Below are positions 53,089 to 62,303 of a DNA stretch of 64,000 bases, piece by piece. Position 1 is the first letter of the stretch; each line of letters starts with the position of its first letter. The translations under genes and the position numbers were made by a program. Under the pieces are notes generated by a model. The model made no database searches and had not been told where the DNA came from. It saw only the letters and a list, made by a program, of their open reading frames with translations. Origin of the DNA: RECM01 sp047921215 (GTDB taxonomy: Bacteria; Bacteroidota; Rhodothermia; Balneolales; Cyclonatronaceae); NCBI GenBank assembly GCA_047921215.1, contig JBLRWO010000002.1:62001-126000 (forward strand). Direction: 5' to 3'.

Positions 53089-54855
53089 ATGAAAAAATTC
53101 GGGCTCGTTGCCGTAATATCTCTCATTCTGTTCGCCGTTTTCGGGTGGCTTGATTCGCAGGCGCTCGCGGAAAACGGTCCCCAGCCGGCCTTCGGTTTCG
53201 GAACCTGGATCAGCCTGCTGCCGCCCCTGGTAGCCATCGCGCTGGCGCTCATCACCCGCGAGGTGATTATCTCCCTGTTTGCCGGCATCTGGATCGGCGC
53301 CCTGTTCCTGGCCTCCATGAACCCCTTTTCCGCAACAGCACAAACATTCGAACTGATCATTACGTCCACATCCGATACCGATCATATTGCCATTATCATC
53401 TTCAGCCTGATGCTCGGCGGCATGGTCGGGGTGATGTCGCGGGGAGGCGGAACGCGGGGTATTGTGGAAGTGGCCCAGGTTTTTGCCACCAACCGCAGGC
53501 AGGGGCAGATCGTATCGGGCGGATCATCCCTGTTCCTCTTTTTTGATGACTACGCCAACACACTTATCCGCGGAAACGCCCTGCGGCCGATGACCGACCG
53601 CCTGCTCATATCGCGGGAAAAGCTGGCCTATATTGTCGATTCGACGGCTGCACCGCTTGCCGTGAGTGCCGTCATCACCACCTGGATCGGTTTTGAGATC
53701 ACCCAGATTCAGAATTCGCTGACCGCCCTTGCAGCACAAACGGCCGATCCTGCCCTCGCGGCTCAGCTGGAAGCCGGGGCCGCCAACGCCTTCATGATCT
53801 TCCTGCACTCCCTTCCCTACCTGTTCTATCCGCTACTTGCGCTGGCGTTTGTGGCAATGGTCATTTTCATGAACCGGGATTTCGGACCGATGCTTACAGC
53901 CGAACGGCGCGCTTTTTCCGGTGGCGGAGCCCTCCGTCCGGGTTCGATACCGGCATCTGATACCAGCCTTGAGGCCCTTCAACCTGCCAAGGATGCTCCC
54001 CGGAAATGGTACAATGCTGCCATACCAGTAGTTACAGTCATCATTGTGGCACTTATCGGCCTGTACATCACCGGGTCGTCTGGCCTGGAAGCTGGTGAAC
54101 GTTCTCTAACGAACATTATCGGCGGAGCCGATCCGTTCGCGGCCCTGATCTGGGCATCCTTTTCCGGTTGTGCCATAGCCATCATCCTTGTTGTTATACA
54201 GGGTATACTGAAACTGACGGAGGCCCTCGAAGCGCTGGTTGGCGGCATGCAGTCGATGCTGATGGCTATCATCATCCTGGTACTGGCCTGGGGTCTGGGT
54301 GAGGTGACCCAGGCAGTCGGAACCGGCCCGTTTCTGGCTTCCCTGCTACAGGATACCCTGCCGCTGAGCCTGTTACCCGGCCTGGTATTCTTTATCGCGG
54401 CAGCCACTGCGTTCTCGACCGGAACATCCTGGGGAACGATGGCCATCCTTTTTCCTGTGGTCATACCGCTCACCATTGCCATGGGTGCCGGGGTCGGTTT
54501 TGCGGGTGGTGAACATTACGGAATCCTGCTCGGTGCCGTAAGCGGTGTGATGGGCGGGGCGGTTTTCGGCGACCACTGCTCACCAATCTCCGATACGACC
54601 GTGCTCAGTGCCATGTCGTCGGCCTGCGATCTGATCGATCACGTAAGGACCCAACTGCCCTATGCGTTGCTGGTGGCGTTCGTGGCCCTGGTTGTTGGCG
54701 AAATCCCCGCCGCTATGGGTGTTAATCCGATGTGGGGATTGCTCGCCGGCCTGATCATCCTGTACGGCATTCTTCGTATATATGGAAAAAATCCCGAACA
54801 CGTACGGTCGTTCAGTAAGGAATCACCGGATCAGAAGGCCGTATCCGCTGAGTAA
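53089..54855 (+). CDS. nhaC: Na+/H+ antiporter, NhaC family
   Basis: A 588-residue inner-membrane antiporter with about 12 hydrophobic helices. The family core is visible in GGSSLFLFFDDYANTLIRGN, DSTAAPLAVSAVITTWIG, FSTGTSWGTMAILFPVVIP and FGDHCSPISDTTVLSAMSS. A polar loop around 285-305 precedes the second half. It exports Na+ in exchange for protons, useful in saline or alkaline habitats. It ends 4 bp from the convergent pbpC stop. Confidence 0.92.
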   Translation: MKKFGLVAVISLILFAVFGWLDSQALAENGPQPAFGFGTWISLLPPLVAIALALITREVIISLFAGIWIGALFLASMNPFSATAQTFELIITSTSDTDHIAIIIFSLMLGGMVGVMSRGGGTRGIVEVAQVFATNRRQGQIVSGGSSLFLFFDDYANTLIRGNALRPMTDRLLISREKLAYIVDSTAAPLAVSAVITTWIGFEITQIQNSLTALAAQTADPALAAQLEAGAANAFMIFLHSLPYLFYPLLALAFVAMVIFMNRDFGPMLTAERRAFSGGGALRPGSIPASDTSLEALQPAKDAPRKWYNAAIPVVTVIIVALIGLYITGSSGLEAGERSLTNIIGGADPFAALIWASFSGCAIAIILVVIQGILKLTEALEALVGGMQSMLMAIIILVLAWGLGEVTQAVGTGPFLASLLQDTLPLSLLPGLVFFIAAATAFSTGTSWGTMAILFPVVIPLTIAMGAGVGFAGGEHYGILLGAVSGVMGGAVFGDHCSPISDTTVLSAMSSACDLIDHVRTQLPYALLVAFVALVVGEIPAAMGVNPMWGLLAGLIILYGILRIYGKNPEHVRSFSKESPDQKAVSAE

Positions 54856-54859
54856 TCAT

Positions 54860-57631
54860 CTATTCCCTACCCGATATTCTGAACCGGTGCGATAGAATTT
54901 CTCCATTGCCGTCAACCAGAGTGAGGGTATAGTTGCCCGGATCGGGTTTTAGCGAGATTTGATGGATGCCCCTGCTTTCAGCGATCAGGGTGTTGTTGAG
55001 GTACCACCAGATGGTAGACCCGGGGCGGCGGTGGGCCGCTTCGAAGACCGTCCGCCCGATGGAGCCGTCCATTTCAACGGGGATGTAGATGACCGGCGAT
55101 TCATCGGGGTAGATTAGGGCCATTGCGGGGGTGGTTTCATCCGGGTTGCATCCCTCACGCCATTGCGGCAGGGGCTCGTATTCGTTGCCGGTACGGTAAT
55201 ACCACTCCTGCACCGGCGGCAGCACAAAATGCGATACAGCCCGCATCTCCGAAACGGGATAGCAGTCGCTGTTCACACGAAGGCCCTCCCCATCCACATG
55301 GATACGCCGGTGGTAGGGGCATACAGCACTTTCCAGACCCGGTTTGGGGATGTCGGTGTATTCCGTGTGCTCATCATCGCAGTCGGGCCCGGCCAGGTGA
55401 CCGCTTTTCAGGCAGATCCGGGCGTAGGCCATATCGAGGGCGGGTTCGCGGAACCAGCCGGTATCGCCGAGCAGGTTGAACAGCGCGAACATGACCGGTG
55501 CTGCCGCGCTGATGCCTGTTAGTCCGGGCCTACCCCCGCCATCTGCGTTGCCAACCCATACGGCCGCAAGATACTCCGGCGTGATTCCCACCGCCCAGCC
55601 GTCGCGGTAGCCGAAGCTCGTGCCCGTTTTCCATGCCAGCCGGCGCGAGGAGGGGAAAACCTGCCAGTTGGCCTTATCATCGGGGCGGACGAGCTCCTGC
55701 ATGGCCAAGAATGTCTCCCATATTGCAGATGGATGGACGCGGAAATCGCGGTCATACCGGTGCATCTCACCTCTTTGATCGTAAACATTTTTAATGCCCT
55801 TTTCCCGGCTCTTTACTGCCTCAGCTTCACCAGGATGGGTTGCCAATCCCGCACATCCACTTACTGAGACTCCGGCACCATGCCGGTCCGCATCAAAATG
55901 CAGATCTGCCTGCTTCCAGTACAACGTGCCCGGGTCAAGCGGATCGTAACCCTGAAGCGTCATCGCCATGGAGGTGTACATCCCCGCCAGGTCCCAGAGT
56001 GTGGCCTCGGCCCCGCCCAAGATGAGCGACAGCCCATAGTGCTCCGGCGGACGGTCCAGGGTGGTCATGCCCATCTGTTGCAGGTTGTGATGGAAGCGGG
56101 GAACGCCATATTCACGGAGGTTACGTACGGCAGGTATATTCAGAGAGCGGGCCAGGGCGGGCCCGGCCGGCACCGCACCGTCGTAGCCGTGATGGAAATT
56201 GCGCGGGGCATATCCGGCAACCCGGGTCGGAATGTCGGCCACAAGCATCTGCGGCAGCAGCCTCCCCTCGTTCAGTTGCAGGAAGTAGAGAAAGGGCTTG
56301 AGCACACTTCCGGGGCTGCGCGGGGCAGTGATTACATCCACCTGATGCCCCCGGTTGAGGGCGCCCGTAGAGGATACGGCACTATTCCCGTAACTTATCA
56401 GATCAGAAAAACCGGCATTACCCACATAACTTAGCACCTCACCAGTCCTTACATCCACAATCAGTGCGGCCAGGTTGTGGATGTGATTGGCCGCCAGACG
56501 CCCGCGGTGTTCTTCGACCACCTCCGCGGTGCGGCGCTGCAGTGGGCCGTCCAGCGTCGACCGCATACGGTTTCTGACGCGGTCTTGGTTCAGGTTCTGA
56601 TTGTTTTGGTGGATCCTGCTATTATTGCTGTTGTTGTTACTGACGCAGCGGAGTCTTCCCGGCTGCATCCTGTCAGGATCTGCTCCGGTTTCTGCCTCAG
56701 AACCTGACTCTGATTCTGAACCTGATCCTGGTCCTGATCCTGAATCTGATCCTAATCTTGCTCCTGCTCCTGATTCTGATTCTGATTCTGATTCTGTTCT
56801 CTCCGCAATGAAACGGTCGAGCAAATGCGGGGCATCCATTGGCAGCGGATGAGGCGCTTCCGGCAAGGTTTCGGCAAGAGCCAGTTCGTTGCCGAGATCG
56901 TCGATGTGGCCACGGTCGCGGAGGCGTTTGAGCAGCCGGTCGCGTTTCGCCCGCAGCTGGTCACGATTGCGGCCGGGGTGGATCAGGGCCGGACTGTTCG
57001 GGAGTACTGCCAGCGTGGCTGTTTCGGCCCAGGTGAGCATCTCCGGCGGACGGGCAAAATAGCGCCAGGCCGCAGCTTCAAGGCCGACCACATTTCCGCC
57101 GAATGGCGCGTGGGTGGCATACAGACTGAGGATCTTACTTTTCGGGTACTTCCATTCCAGCGCGATGGCCAGCAGCATCTCATGCAGTTTTTCGGCGACG
57201 GTTCGGGGAGGGTTGCCGCGCGACATCCGCACCACCTGCATGGTGAGGGTGCTTCCCCCGCTCACAACCTGTCCGGCCTGGTAGTTCTGCCATATTGCCC
57301 GCACCACCGACGCCGGATTCACGCCGGGATGTCGGTGGAAATGCCTGTCCTCAAACTCAAGGATGGATATGGCAAAACGCTCCGGAACCTCTCCGGATGG
57401 CGGAAATCGCCACTGACCGTCGGCGGCGATCCGCGCTCCGAGCAGCTCACCGCCACGGTCTTCGATAAGCGAAGCGTACGGCGTGCTGAAAAGCGGGTCG
57501 GGCAGGGTGAGCCGAAGGTACGTTACCGTGATGAGCAGCCCTGCCAGAAATACCAGCGGGGAAAACAGGATCACTCTGAAGATAGTTGCTCGCATAGGTG
57601 GAATATGCAAATAATCGGGGAGGTCAGCCAT
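54860..57631 (-). CDS. pbpC: Penicillin-binding protein 1C with hexamer-encoded insert
   Basis: A 923-residue bifunctional peptidoglycan synthase. One N-terminal membrane helix, then the GT51 glycosyltransferase (EDRHFHRHPGVNP, GGSTLTMQ), the transpeptidase with SPGSVLKPF (SxxK), SFGYRDGWAVG after KTG, and a C-terminal BiPBP_C-type beta domain. Between GT and TP (about 278-325) lies an insert of Ser-Glu, Ser-Gly and Asp runs followed by an Asn-rich stretch, encoded by degenerate 6-bp repeats (56703-56798). The catalytic domains look intact, so the insert is probably a tolerated surface loop. Confidence 0.92.
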   Translation of the reverse strand: MADLPDYLHIPPMRATIFRVILFSPLVFLAGLLITVTYLRLTLPDPLFSTPYASLIEDRGGELLGARIAADGQWRFPPSGEVPERFAISILEFEDRHFHRHPGVNPASVVRAIWQNYQAGQVVSGGSTLTMQVVRMSRGNPPRTVAEKLHEMLLAIALEWKYPKSKILSLYATHAPFGGNVVGLEAAAWRYFARPPEMLTWAETATLAVLPNSPALIHPGRNRDQLRAKRDRLLKRLRDRGHIDDLGNELALAETLPEAPHPLPMDAPHLLDRFIAERTESESESESGAGARLGSDSGSGPGSGSESESGSEAETGADPDRMQPGRLRCVSNNNSNNSRIHQNNQNLNQDRVRNRMRSTLDGPLQRRTAEVVEEHRGRLAANHIHNLAALIVDVRTGEVLSYVGNAGFSDLISYGNSAVSSTGALNRGHQVDVITAPRSPGSVLKPFLYFLQLNEGRLLPQMLVADIPTRVAGYAPRNFHHGYDGAVPAGPALARSLNIPAVRNLREYGVPRFHHNLQQMGMTTLDRPPEHYGLSLILGGAEATLWDLAGMYTSMAMTLQGYDPLDPGTLYWKQADLHFDADRHGAGVSVSGCAGLATHPGEAEAVKSREKGIKNVYDQRGEMHRYDRDFRVHPSAIWETFLAMQELVRPDDKANWQVFPSSRRLAWKTGTSFGYRDGWAVGITPEYLAAVWVGNADGGGRPGLTGISAAAPVMFALFNLLGDTGWFREPALDMAYARICLKSGHLAGPDCDDEHTEYTDIPKPGLESAVCPYHRRIHVDGEGLRVNSDCYPVSEMRAVSHFVLPPVQEWYYRTGNEYEPLPQWREGCNPDETTPAMALIYPDESPVIYIPVEMDGSIGRTVFEAAHRRPGSTIWWYLNNTLIAESRGIHQISLKPDPGNYTLTLVDGNGEILSHRFRISGRE
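56703..56798 (-). repeat. Hexanucleotide repeat array inside pbpC
   Basis: The plus strand is CCTGAC-TCTGAT-TCTGAA-CCTGAT-CCTGGT and so on, ending in four TCTGAT/CTGATT units (56771-56795). On the coding strand this yields alternating Ser-Glu, Ser-Gly and Ser-Asp. It is in frame, because six-base steps preserve it. Confidence 0.85.
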
Positions 57632-57700
57632 AACCGTTCAGGCTAAATAGCAAAACGCCACCATTTATATGTTTTTATCTAATAATCATTAATTTGAATT

Positions 57701-57985
57701 ATGACAACACAATTCATATCCGGGGATATCAGACCCGAAACAGAAAAACGTGTCCGGCTCTATCTGCACAAGATCATCGATGCATACAACCCGGACCGGA
57801 TTTACCTTACCGGATCGGCGGTTACCGGTGGGTTTACATCCCGGTCGGACCTCGATTTTATCGTGGAAAGCAATGAATTTATCGATCCCGATGCTGTGAT
57901 CGGAGCTGTTGACATCATCCCATACAAATACGCCACGGCGGAAATGCTGGACAAAGCCCTTATCATTTATGAGCGAAAAAGCTGA
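57701..57985 (+). CDS. MNT-type nucleotidyltransferase antitoxin (HI0073-like)
   Basis: A 94-residue minimal nucleotidyltransferase with GSAVTGGFTSRSDLDFIV, which fits GS-x10-DxD, and a later AVDIIPY carrying the third acid. It overlaps its HEPN partner by 17 bp, the classic HI0073-HI0074 arrangement. It probably modifies or blocks the partner RNase. A second frame from ATG 57694 overlaps but lacks the motif. Confidence 0.88.
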   Translation: MTTQFISGDIRPETEKRVRLYLHKIIDAYNPDRIYLTGSAVTGGFTSRSDLDFIVESNEFIDPDAVIGAVDIIPYKYATAEMLDKALIIYERKS

Positions 57986-58349
57986 CAAGCTTCGGCAAGA
58001 TCTTATGAGTGCCATAAGAAATCTTACACAACTGGCCTCTTCCGGCCTGGATGGTGATGTTGAGCAGGACGCATTCATCAAACGGTTCGAACTGGCTTAT
58101 GAGCTGAGCTGGAAGTGGCTTCAGGCCAGAATCATGGCTGAGGGAATCACTGTACGCAGTCCACGGCAGGTGTTCAAGGAGTCTGTATCTCTTGGTTACA
58201 TCCAAAATGAAGAGGGATGGCTTGAGATGATCGAAGTACGGAACGTACTTGTTCATACGTATAATGCGGACAAAGCCCGGGAATATACCGGACAGATCCG
58301 GGATTCGTTTCTGCCCCTGTTTACTGATTTGAGGAGGTTAATGGATTAA
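57969..58349 (+). CDS. HEPN-family toxin / nucleotidyltransferase substrate-binding protein (HI0074-like)
   Basis: A 126-residue all-helical protein from ATG 57969 (MSEKADKLRQDL). Family features: DAFIKRFELAYELSWKWLQA, SPRQVFKESVSLGYI and the RNase motif RNVLVHTY (Rx4H). With the upstream MNT protein it forms a type VII-like toxin-antitoxin pair. The pair is intact, unlike the mntA/hepT locus at 34.6 kb. Confidence 0.88.
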   Translation: MSEKADKLRQDLMSAIRNLTQLASSGLDGDVEQDAFIKRFELAYELSWKWLQARIMAEGITVRSPRQVFKESVSLGYIQNEEGWLEMIEVRNVLVHTYNADKAREYTGQIRDSFLPLFTDLRRLMD

Positions 58350-58350
58350 A

Positions 58351-58380
58351 CCGGGAACATCCCGGCCCCATATTTTTCTG
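58351..58380 (+). terminator. Possible terminator after the MNT/HEPN pair
   Basis: CCGGGA (58351-58356) and TCCCGG (58360-58365) form a tight hairpin just after the stop, followed at a small distance by TATTTTTCT. The T-run is offset, so confidence is low. Confidence 0.35.
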
Positions 58381-58402
58381 CCCGTTTGTTCAAATTCAGG
58401 CA

Positions 58403-59077
58403 TCAGTTAAATAAATCCTCGATGGCATCCCGCAATTGTTCCGCCCCACTCTGTAATGCGGCCTGAAGCGCCTGCTCAACCACCCGGTCGGCGATCTGCC
58501 TTACCACCTGCTCCGTTGCCTCCCTGCCATTGTCGCTGCCGAGATTGGTCAGTTCGATCTCCGACATCTCCACACGGGCCGAACGCTCGCCCCCGATTTC
58601 TGTGTACAGGTCAACCGTTCCGTCTTTCAACAGAAAACGGCCGATCACCATTTCTGATTCGGTGGGGGTGCCCCGGGATGCGGCATCATTGATGTTGTTG
58701 AGGATGGTCCGCAGATTGTTGCCGGGCATTTGCTGCTCCACATAAATGGCCGGAGCGGTAACCACAATCTCCTCAATTTCAATAACATCCGACCACAGGG
58801 AACGCACATTAAGTTTGATGAACAGATCATCTACAACGATCGCATTTTCAGTGCCATAACCATCCGGATTGGCAACCCTCAAATGAGTGATGGTACCCTG
58901 ACCCGAAAACGGGGATATGGATACACCGCCGACCGTTACTATGGTGCCGGTCATTTCACTGCCGACCTTTTCGATGTTCGATTTCACAAAGGAATCGAGG
59001 GCCAGGGTGAGGATCAGAAAGCCCACAACAATGATAACCACCACCGAAATCAAAGTAATTTTAATACCCTTTGCCAT
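58403..59077 (-). CDS. AsmA-like envelope protein, short
   Basis: A 224-residue protein with an N-terminal membrane helix (ITLISVVVIIVVGFLILTLAL) followed by beta-strands typical of the AsmA/DUF748 start: SFVKSNIEKVGSEMTGTIV, then VGGVSISPFSGQGTITHLRV and VTAPAIYVEQQ. Much shorter than classical AsmA, comparable to single-module relatives. It probably sits in the periplasm attached to the inner membrane, in lipid trafficking or envelope maintenance. Monocistronic, convergent with the HEPN gene. Confidence 0.75.
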   Translation of the reverse strand: MAKGIKITLISVVVIIVVGFLILTLALDSFVKSNIEKVGSEMTGTIVTVGGVSISPFSGQGTITHLRVANPDGYGTENAIVVDDLFIKLNVRSLWSDVIEIEEIVVTAPAIYVEQQMPGNNLRTILNNINDAASRGTPTESEMVIGRFLLKDGTVDLYTEIGGERSARVEMSEIELTNLGSDNGREATEQVVRQIADRVVEQALQAALQSGAEQLRDAIEDLFN

Positions 59078-59153
59078 AGTCTCCCCTTTCTTTGAATCTT
59101 TAATTCAAGATACTCATAATTAATGGACATGTCGAACAGGAGCATGCTCACTC

Positions 59154-59192
59154 CGTCATGGTGAGCTCAGCTGCGTTGCGCTCACCATGACG
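59154..59192. repeat. CGTCATG-family hairpin
   Basis: CGTCATGGTGAGC (59154-59166) pairs with GCTCACCATGACG (59180-59192). Same family as 43644-43682. It lies 17 bp after the icd stop and may act as its 3' hairpin. Confidence 0.8.
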
Positions 59193-59208
59193 TTAGGGGA
59201 AAGCTGTT

Positions 59209-61425
59209 TTATTTGTCCAGAATCGAGTTGAATGTGCTGCTCGGGCGCATGGCTTTTTCCGTTTTTACCGGGTCGGGATGGTAATACCCGCCGATATCCT
59301 CCGGTCTGTTCTGGGCGCCGAGCAACTCTTCGTTTATGGACTGTTCGTTTTGCTCCAGAGCCTCCGCGATCGGCTTGAAAATCTCCTGCAGGCGGGCATC
59401 CTTCGTCTGGTCTGCCAGTTCCCGTGCCCAGTACATTGCCAGGTAGAAATGGGATCCCCGGTTGTCGATCTTGCCGAGACGGCGGGCCGGTGATTTTTCG
59501 TTCTCCAGCACCTTTCCCGTGGCGGCATCCAGCGTTTCGCCCAGCACCAGGGCCGCGGGGATGTCAAAAGTGCGCCCGAGATGTTCCAGTGAGACGGCCA
59601 GGGCCAGGAATTCACCGAGGGAGTCCCAGCGCAGGTATCCCTCCTTCACGAACTGCTGCACGTGCTTGGGGGCCGATCCGCCGGCACCGGTCTCGAACAG
59701 GCCGCCCCCGTTGATCAGCGGCACAATGGAGAGCATTTTGGCCGAGGTGCCCACTTCGAGAATGGGGAACAGGTCGGTGAGGTAGTCGCGCAGTACGTTT
59801 CCGGTTACTGAAATCGTATCGAGGCCCCTGCGTATGCGCTCCAGCGAGAATGCCGTGGCATCGACCGGCGTCTTGATGTGGATCTCCAGCCCCGAGGTAT
59901 TGTGATCTTTCAGGTAATTCTTCACTTTTTCGATCAACTGCGCGTCGTGGGCACGGTTCATGTCGAGCCAGAAAACGGCGGGCGTATTTGAATCACGGGC
60001 CCGGTTCACGGCCAGCTTCACCCAGTCGCGGATGGCCGCATCCTTTACCTGGCACATCCTGAAGATGTCGCCGGTTGCGACTTTTTGCTCCATCAGCACG
60101 CTTCCGTCCCCGCCCGTAACGCGGATGGTCCCGCTGCCTGGCGCCTGGAACGTTTTATCGTGCGAACCGTACTCTTCGGCCTTCTGTGCCATCAGTCCCA
60201 CATTCGGTACGCTGCCCATGGTGGTGGGATCATACGCACCGTGCGCCTTGCAGTCGTCGATCACGGCCTGGTACACGCCGGCGTAGGACCGGTCGGGGAT
60301 CACCGCTTTGGTGTCCTGAAGCTTTCCGTCGGTATTCCACATTTTGCCCGAATCACGGATCATCGGCGGCATCGACGCGTCGATGATGATATCGGACGGC
60401 ACATGCAGGTTGGTGATCCCCTTGTCGGAGTTCACCATGGCCAGGTCCGGACGGTTATCATAAATCTTTTGGATGGCAGCCTCAACCTCGGCCTGCTTCG
60501 GATGTCCCTGGATTTTCGCGTACACATCGCCCAGGCCGTTGCGCGTATCCACACCCAGTTCGGTGAACAGGTCCGCGTAGTTGTCGAAAACTTCCTTATA
60601 GAACACATCCACCACAGCTCCGAAAATGATGGGATCGGAAATCTTCATCATGGTGGCCTTGAGGTGCAGGGAGAAAAGCACGCCCTTCGCTTTGGCATCC
60701 TCGATTTCGCGGGCGGTGAACCGCTTCAGCTCGGCCATGTTCATTACGGCGGCATCGATCACCTCACCGGGCGTAAGTTTCACCTCCGGCTTGAGCACGC
60801 TTACCGTACCATCCTCACCCATAAATTCGATCTTCGCGGAGCCGCCGGCCGGCACGGTCACCGATTTTTCGCTTCCATAGAAATCGCCTTTCGACATGCT
60901 CGCCACATGCGTCGCCGATCCGGAATCCCACTCACCCATTGGGGGCGGATGTTTCCGTACGTAGTCTTTCACCGATTTGGGCGCCCTGCGGTCGGAGTTG
61001 CCCTCGCGGAGCACCGGGTTCACTGCCGAGCCCAGCACTTTGGCGTAGCGCTCGCGGGCCTCCTTCTGCTCGTCCGTGCGGGCCTCATCCGGATAATCGG
61101 GCACCTTGTAGCCCTGCGACTGCAGCTCTTTGATCGCGGCCCTGAGCTGGGGCACGGAAGCCGAAACATTGGGCAGTTTGATGATGTTGGCCTCAGGCGT
61201 CTTCGCAAGCTCACCCAGTTCGGCAAGGTGGTCGCCGATGCGCTGATCCTCTGTCAAATGCTCCGGAAAATGGGCCAGGATGCGGGCGGCCAGGGAGATG
61301 TCGCGGGTTTCCACAGCCACACCGGCCTTGGAGGCGAATGCCTGGATCACAGGCAGCAGTGAATAGGTGGCCAGCATGGGCGCTTCATCGGTGATGGTGT
61401 AGATAATCTTGGGAGTTTTGTTCAT
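59209..61425 (-). CDS. icd: NADP-dependent isocitrate dehydrogenase, monomeric type
   Basis: Oxidative decarboxylation of isocitrate to 2-oxoglutarate with NADP+. From ATG 61425 the protein begins MNKTPKIIYTITDEAPMLAT and has about 738 residues, the size of monomeric (IDH-II) enzymes. Characteristic segments include KLPNVSASVPQL, FSLHLKATMMKISDP, DRSYAGVY, FWLDMNRAHDAQLI and LFETGAGGSAPKHVQQF. An upstream ATG at 61461 would add 12 residues. Monocistronic, with a hairpin repeat after the stop. Confidence 0.95.
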   Translation of the reverse strand: MNKTPKIIYTITDEAPMLATYSLLPVIQAFASKAGVAVETRDISLAARILAHFPEHLTEDQRIGDHLAELGELAKTPEANIIKLPNVSASVPQLRAAIKELQSQGYKVPDYPDEARTDEQKEARERYAKVLGSAVNPVLREGNSDRRAPKSVKDYVRKHPPPMGEWDSGSATHVASMSKGDFYGSEKSVTVPAGGSAKIEFMGEDGTVSVLKPEVKLTPGEVIDAAVMNMAELKRFTAREIEDAKAKGVLFSLHLKATMMKISDPIIFGAVVDVFYKEVFDNYADLFTELGVDTRNGLGDVYAKIQGHPKQAEVEAAIQKIYDNRPDLAMVNSDKGITNLHVPSDIIIDASMPPMIRDSGKMWNTDGKLQDTKAVIPDRSYAGVYQAVIDDCKAHGAYDPTTMGSVPNVGLMAQKAEEYGSHDKTFQAPGSGTIRVTGGDGSVLMEQKVATGDIFRMCQVKDAAIRDWVKLAVNRARDSNTPAVFWLDMNRAHDAQLIEKVKNYLKDHNTSGLEIHIKTPVDATAFSLERIRRGLDTISVTGNVLRDYLTDLFPILEVGTSAKMLSIVPLINGGGLFETGAGGSAPKHVQQFVKEGYLRWDSLGEFLALAVSLEHLGRTFDIPAALVLGETLDAATGKVLENEKSPARRLGKIDNRGSHFYLAMYWARELADQTKDARLQEIFKPIAEALEQNEQSINEELLGAQNRPEDIGGYYHPDPVKTEKAMRPSSTFNSILDK

Positions 61426-62303
61426 TTCGGATTTCCGTGGGTCAAAAGGTTCGTTGGTCAATGGTGCAATTGTTTCTGTGGTTCAGTTGGATAATGCTGA
61501 TGGGGTTATTTTTTGGATGATTTAAGGATATCCCTCCTGGGTGATTCACAGGGTAAAAATAATTAGAGAAAATCTGGTTTCCGTTTTCATAAGGACTCCG
61601 AAAATAAGAAAAAAGACGGGACAGAACGCAGTTCGGGTATATTGTTTTTAGGACTTATAAAGAAAACTATAGTTCACACCGCTGGAATGATCCCGATTAA
61701 TGATTTTTGAAGTTTTGCTGATACCAATGCTTCTTTTCCTGGCCTGCGCGATTAACCAAAAAAGACTCCTCACCTCAGGATTTGTGAGCTATAAAAAATA
61801 CTGATCACCAAATTGAGCCAAAATAAATCTACCGGTAACAGGATATTATTATTCTGTTTCATGGTGTCCTGAACAGTACACTGCATAAATCAAGAATGGA
61901 TGTCAGGCATATATTAACTGGATGCTTAAAAGGATATTTGCGTTTTGGTCTGTATAGCCAATAAATGTAAAAAATAGTAAATGCATATGGAGAGGGGTTT
62001 ATATTTTGCAGAGGAATGATTAATCATTACTTAATATAAGTTGATAACATCTATTGCCAATGGCTTTCCGTAATATTGATGTTGATGTAGGGTTGGATTC
62101 AGTACTGGTGCCGACAATGGTCGCTACCCTGTCAGGAAGTGCAAATCATTCTATGGAATCAAAGGATCAAGCCGGCCATATGAGCCAAACAGTTTGAGAG
62201 AAAGCTGTACATCCTGTTTTGGATCATTGAAACTGGATGAATTATATCACATTGAGCAGCAAAACCGGTTAACTACATACACTCCTCCATGTAACCCAAA
62301 TAC
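61426..62303. other. 878-bp AT-rich intergenic region
   Basis: No established gene. A 34-codon frame at 61700-61804 starts M-I-F-E-V-L-L-I-P-M-L-L-F-L-A-C, a lipobox-like start, then stops after a basic stretch; it could be a truncated lipoprotein gene. A 46-codon frame from 62060 is probably chance. Confidence 0.35.
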
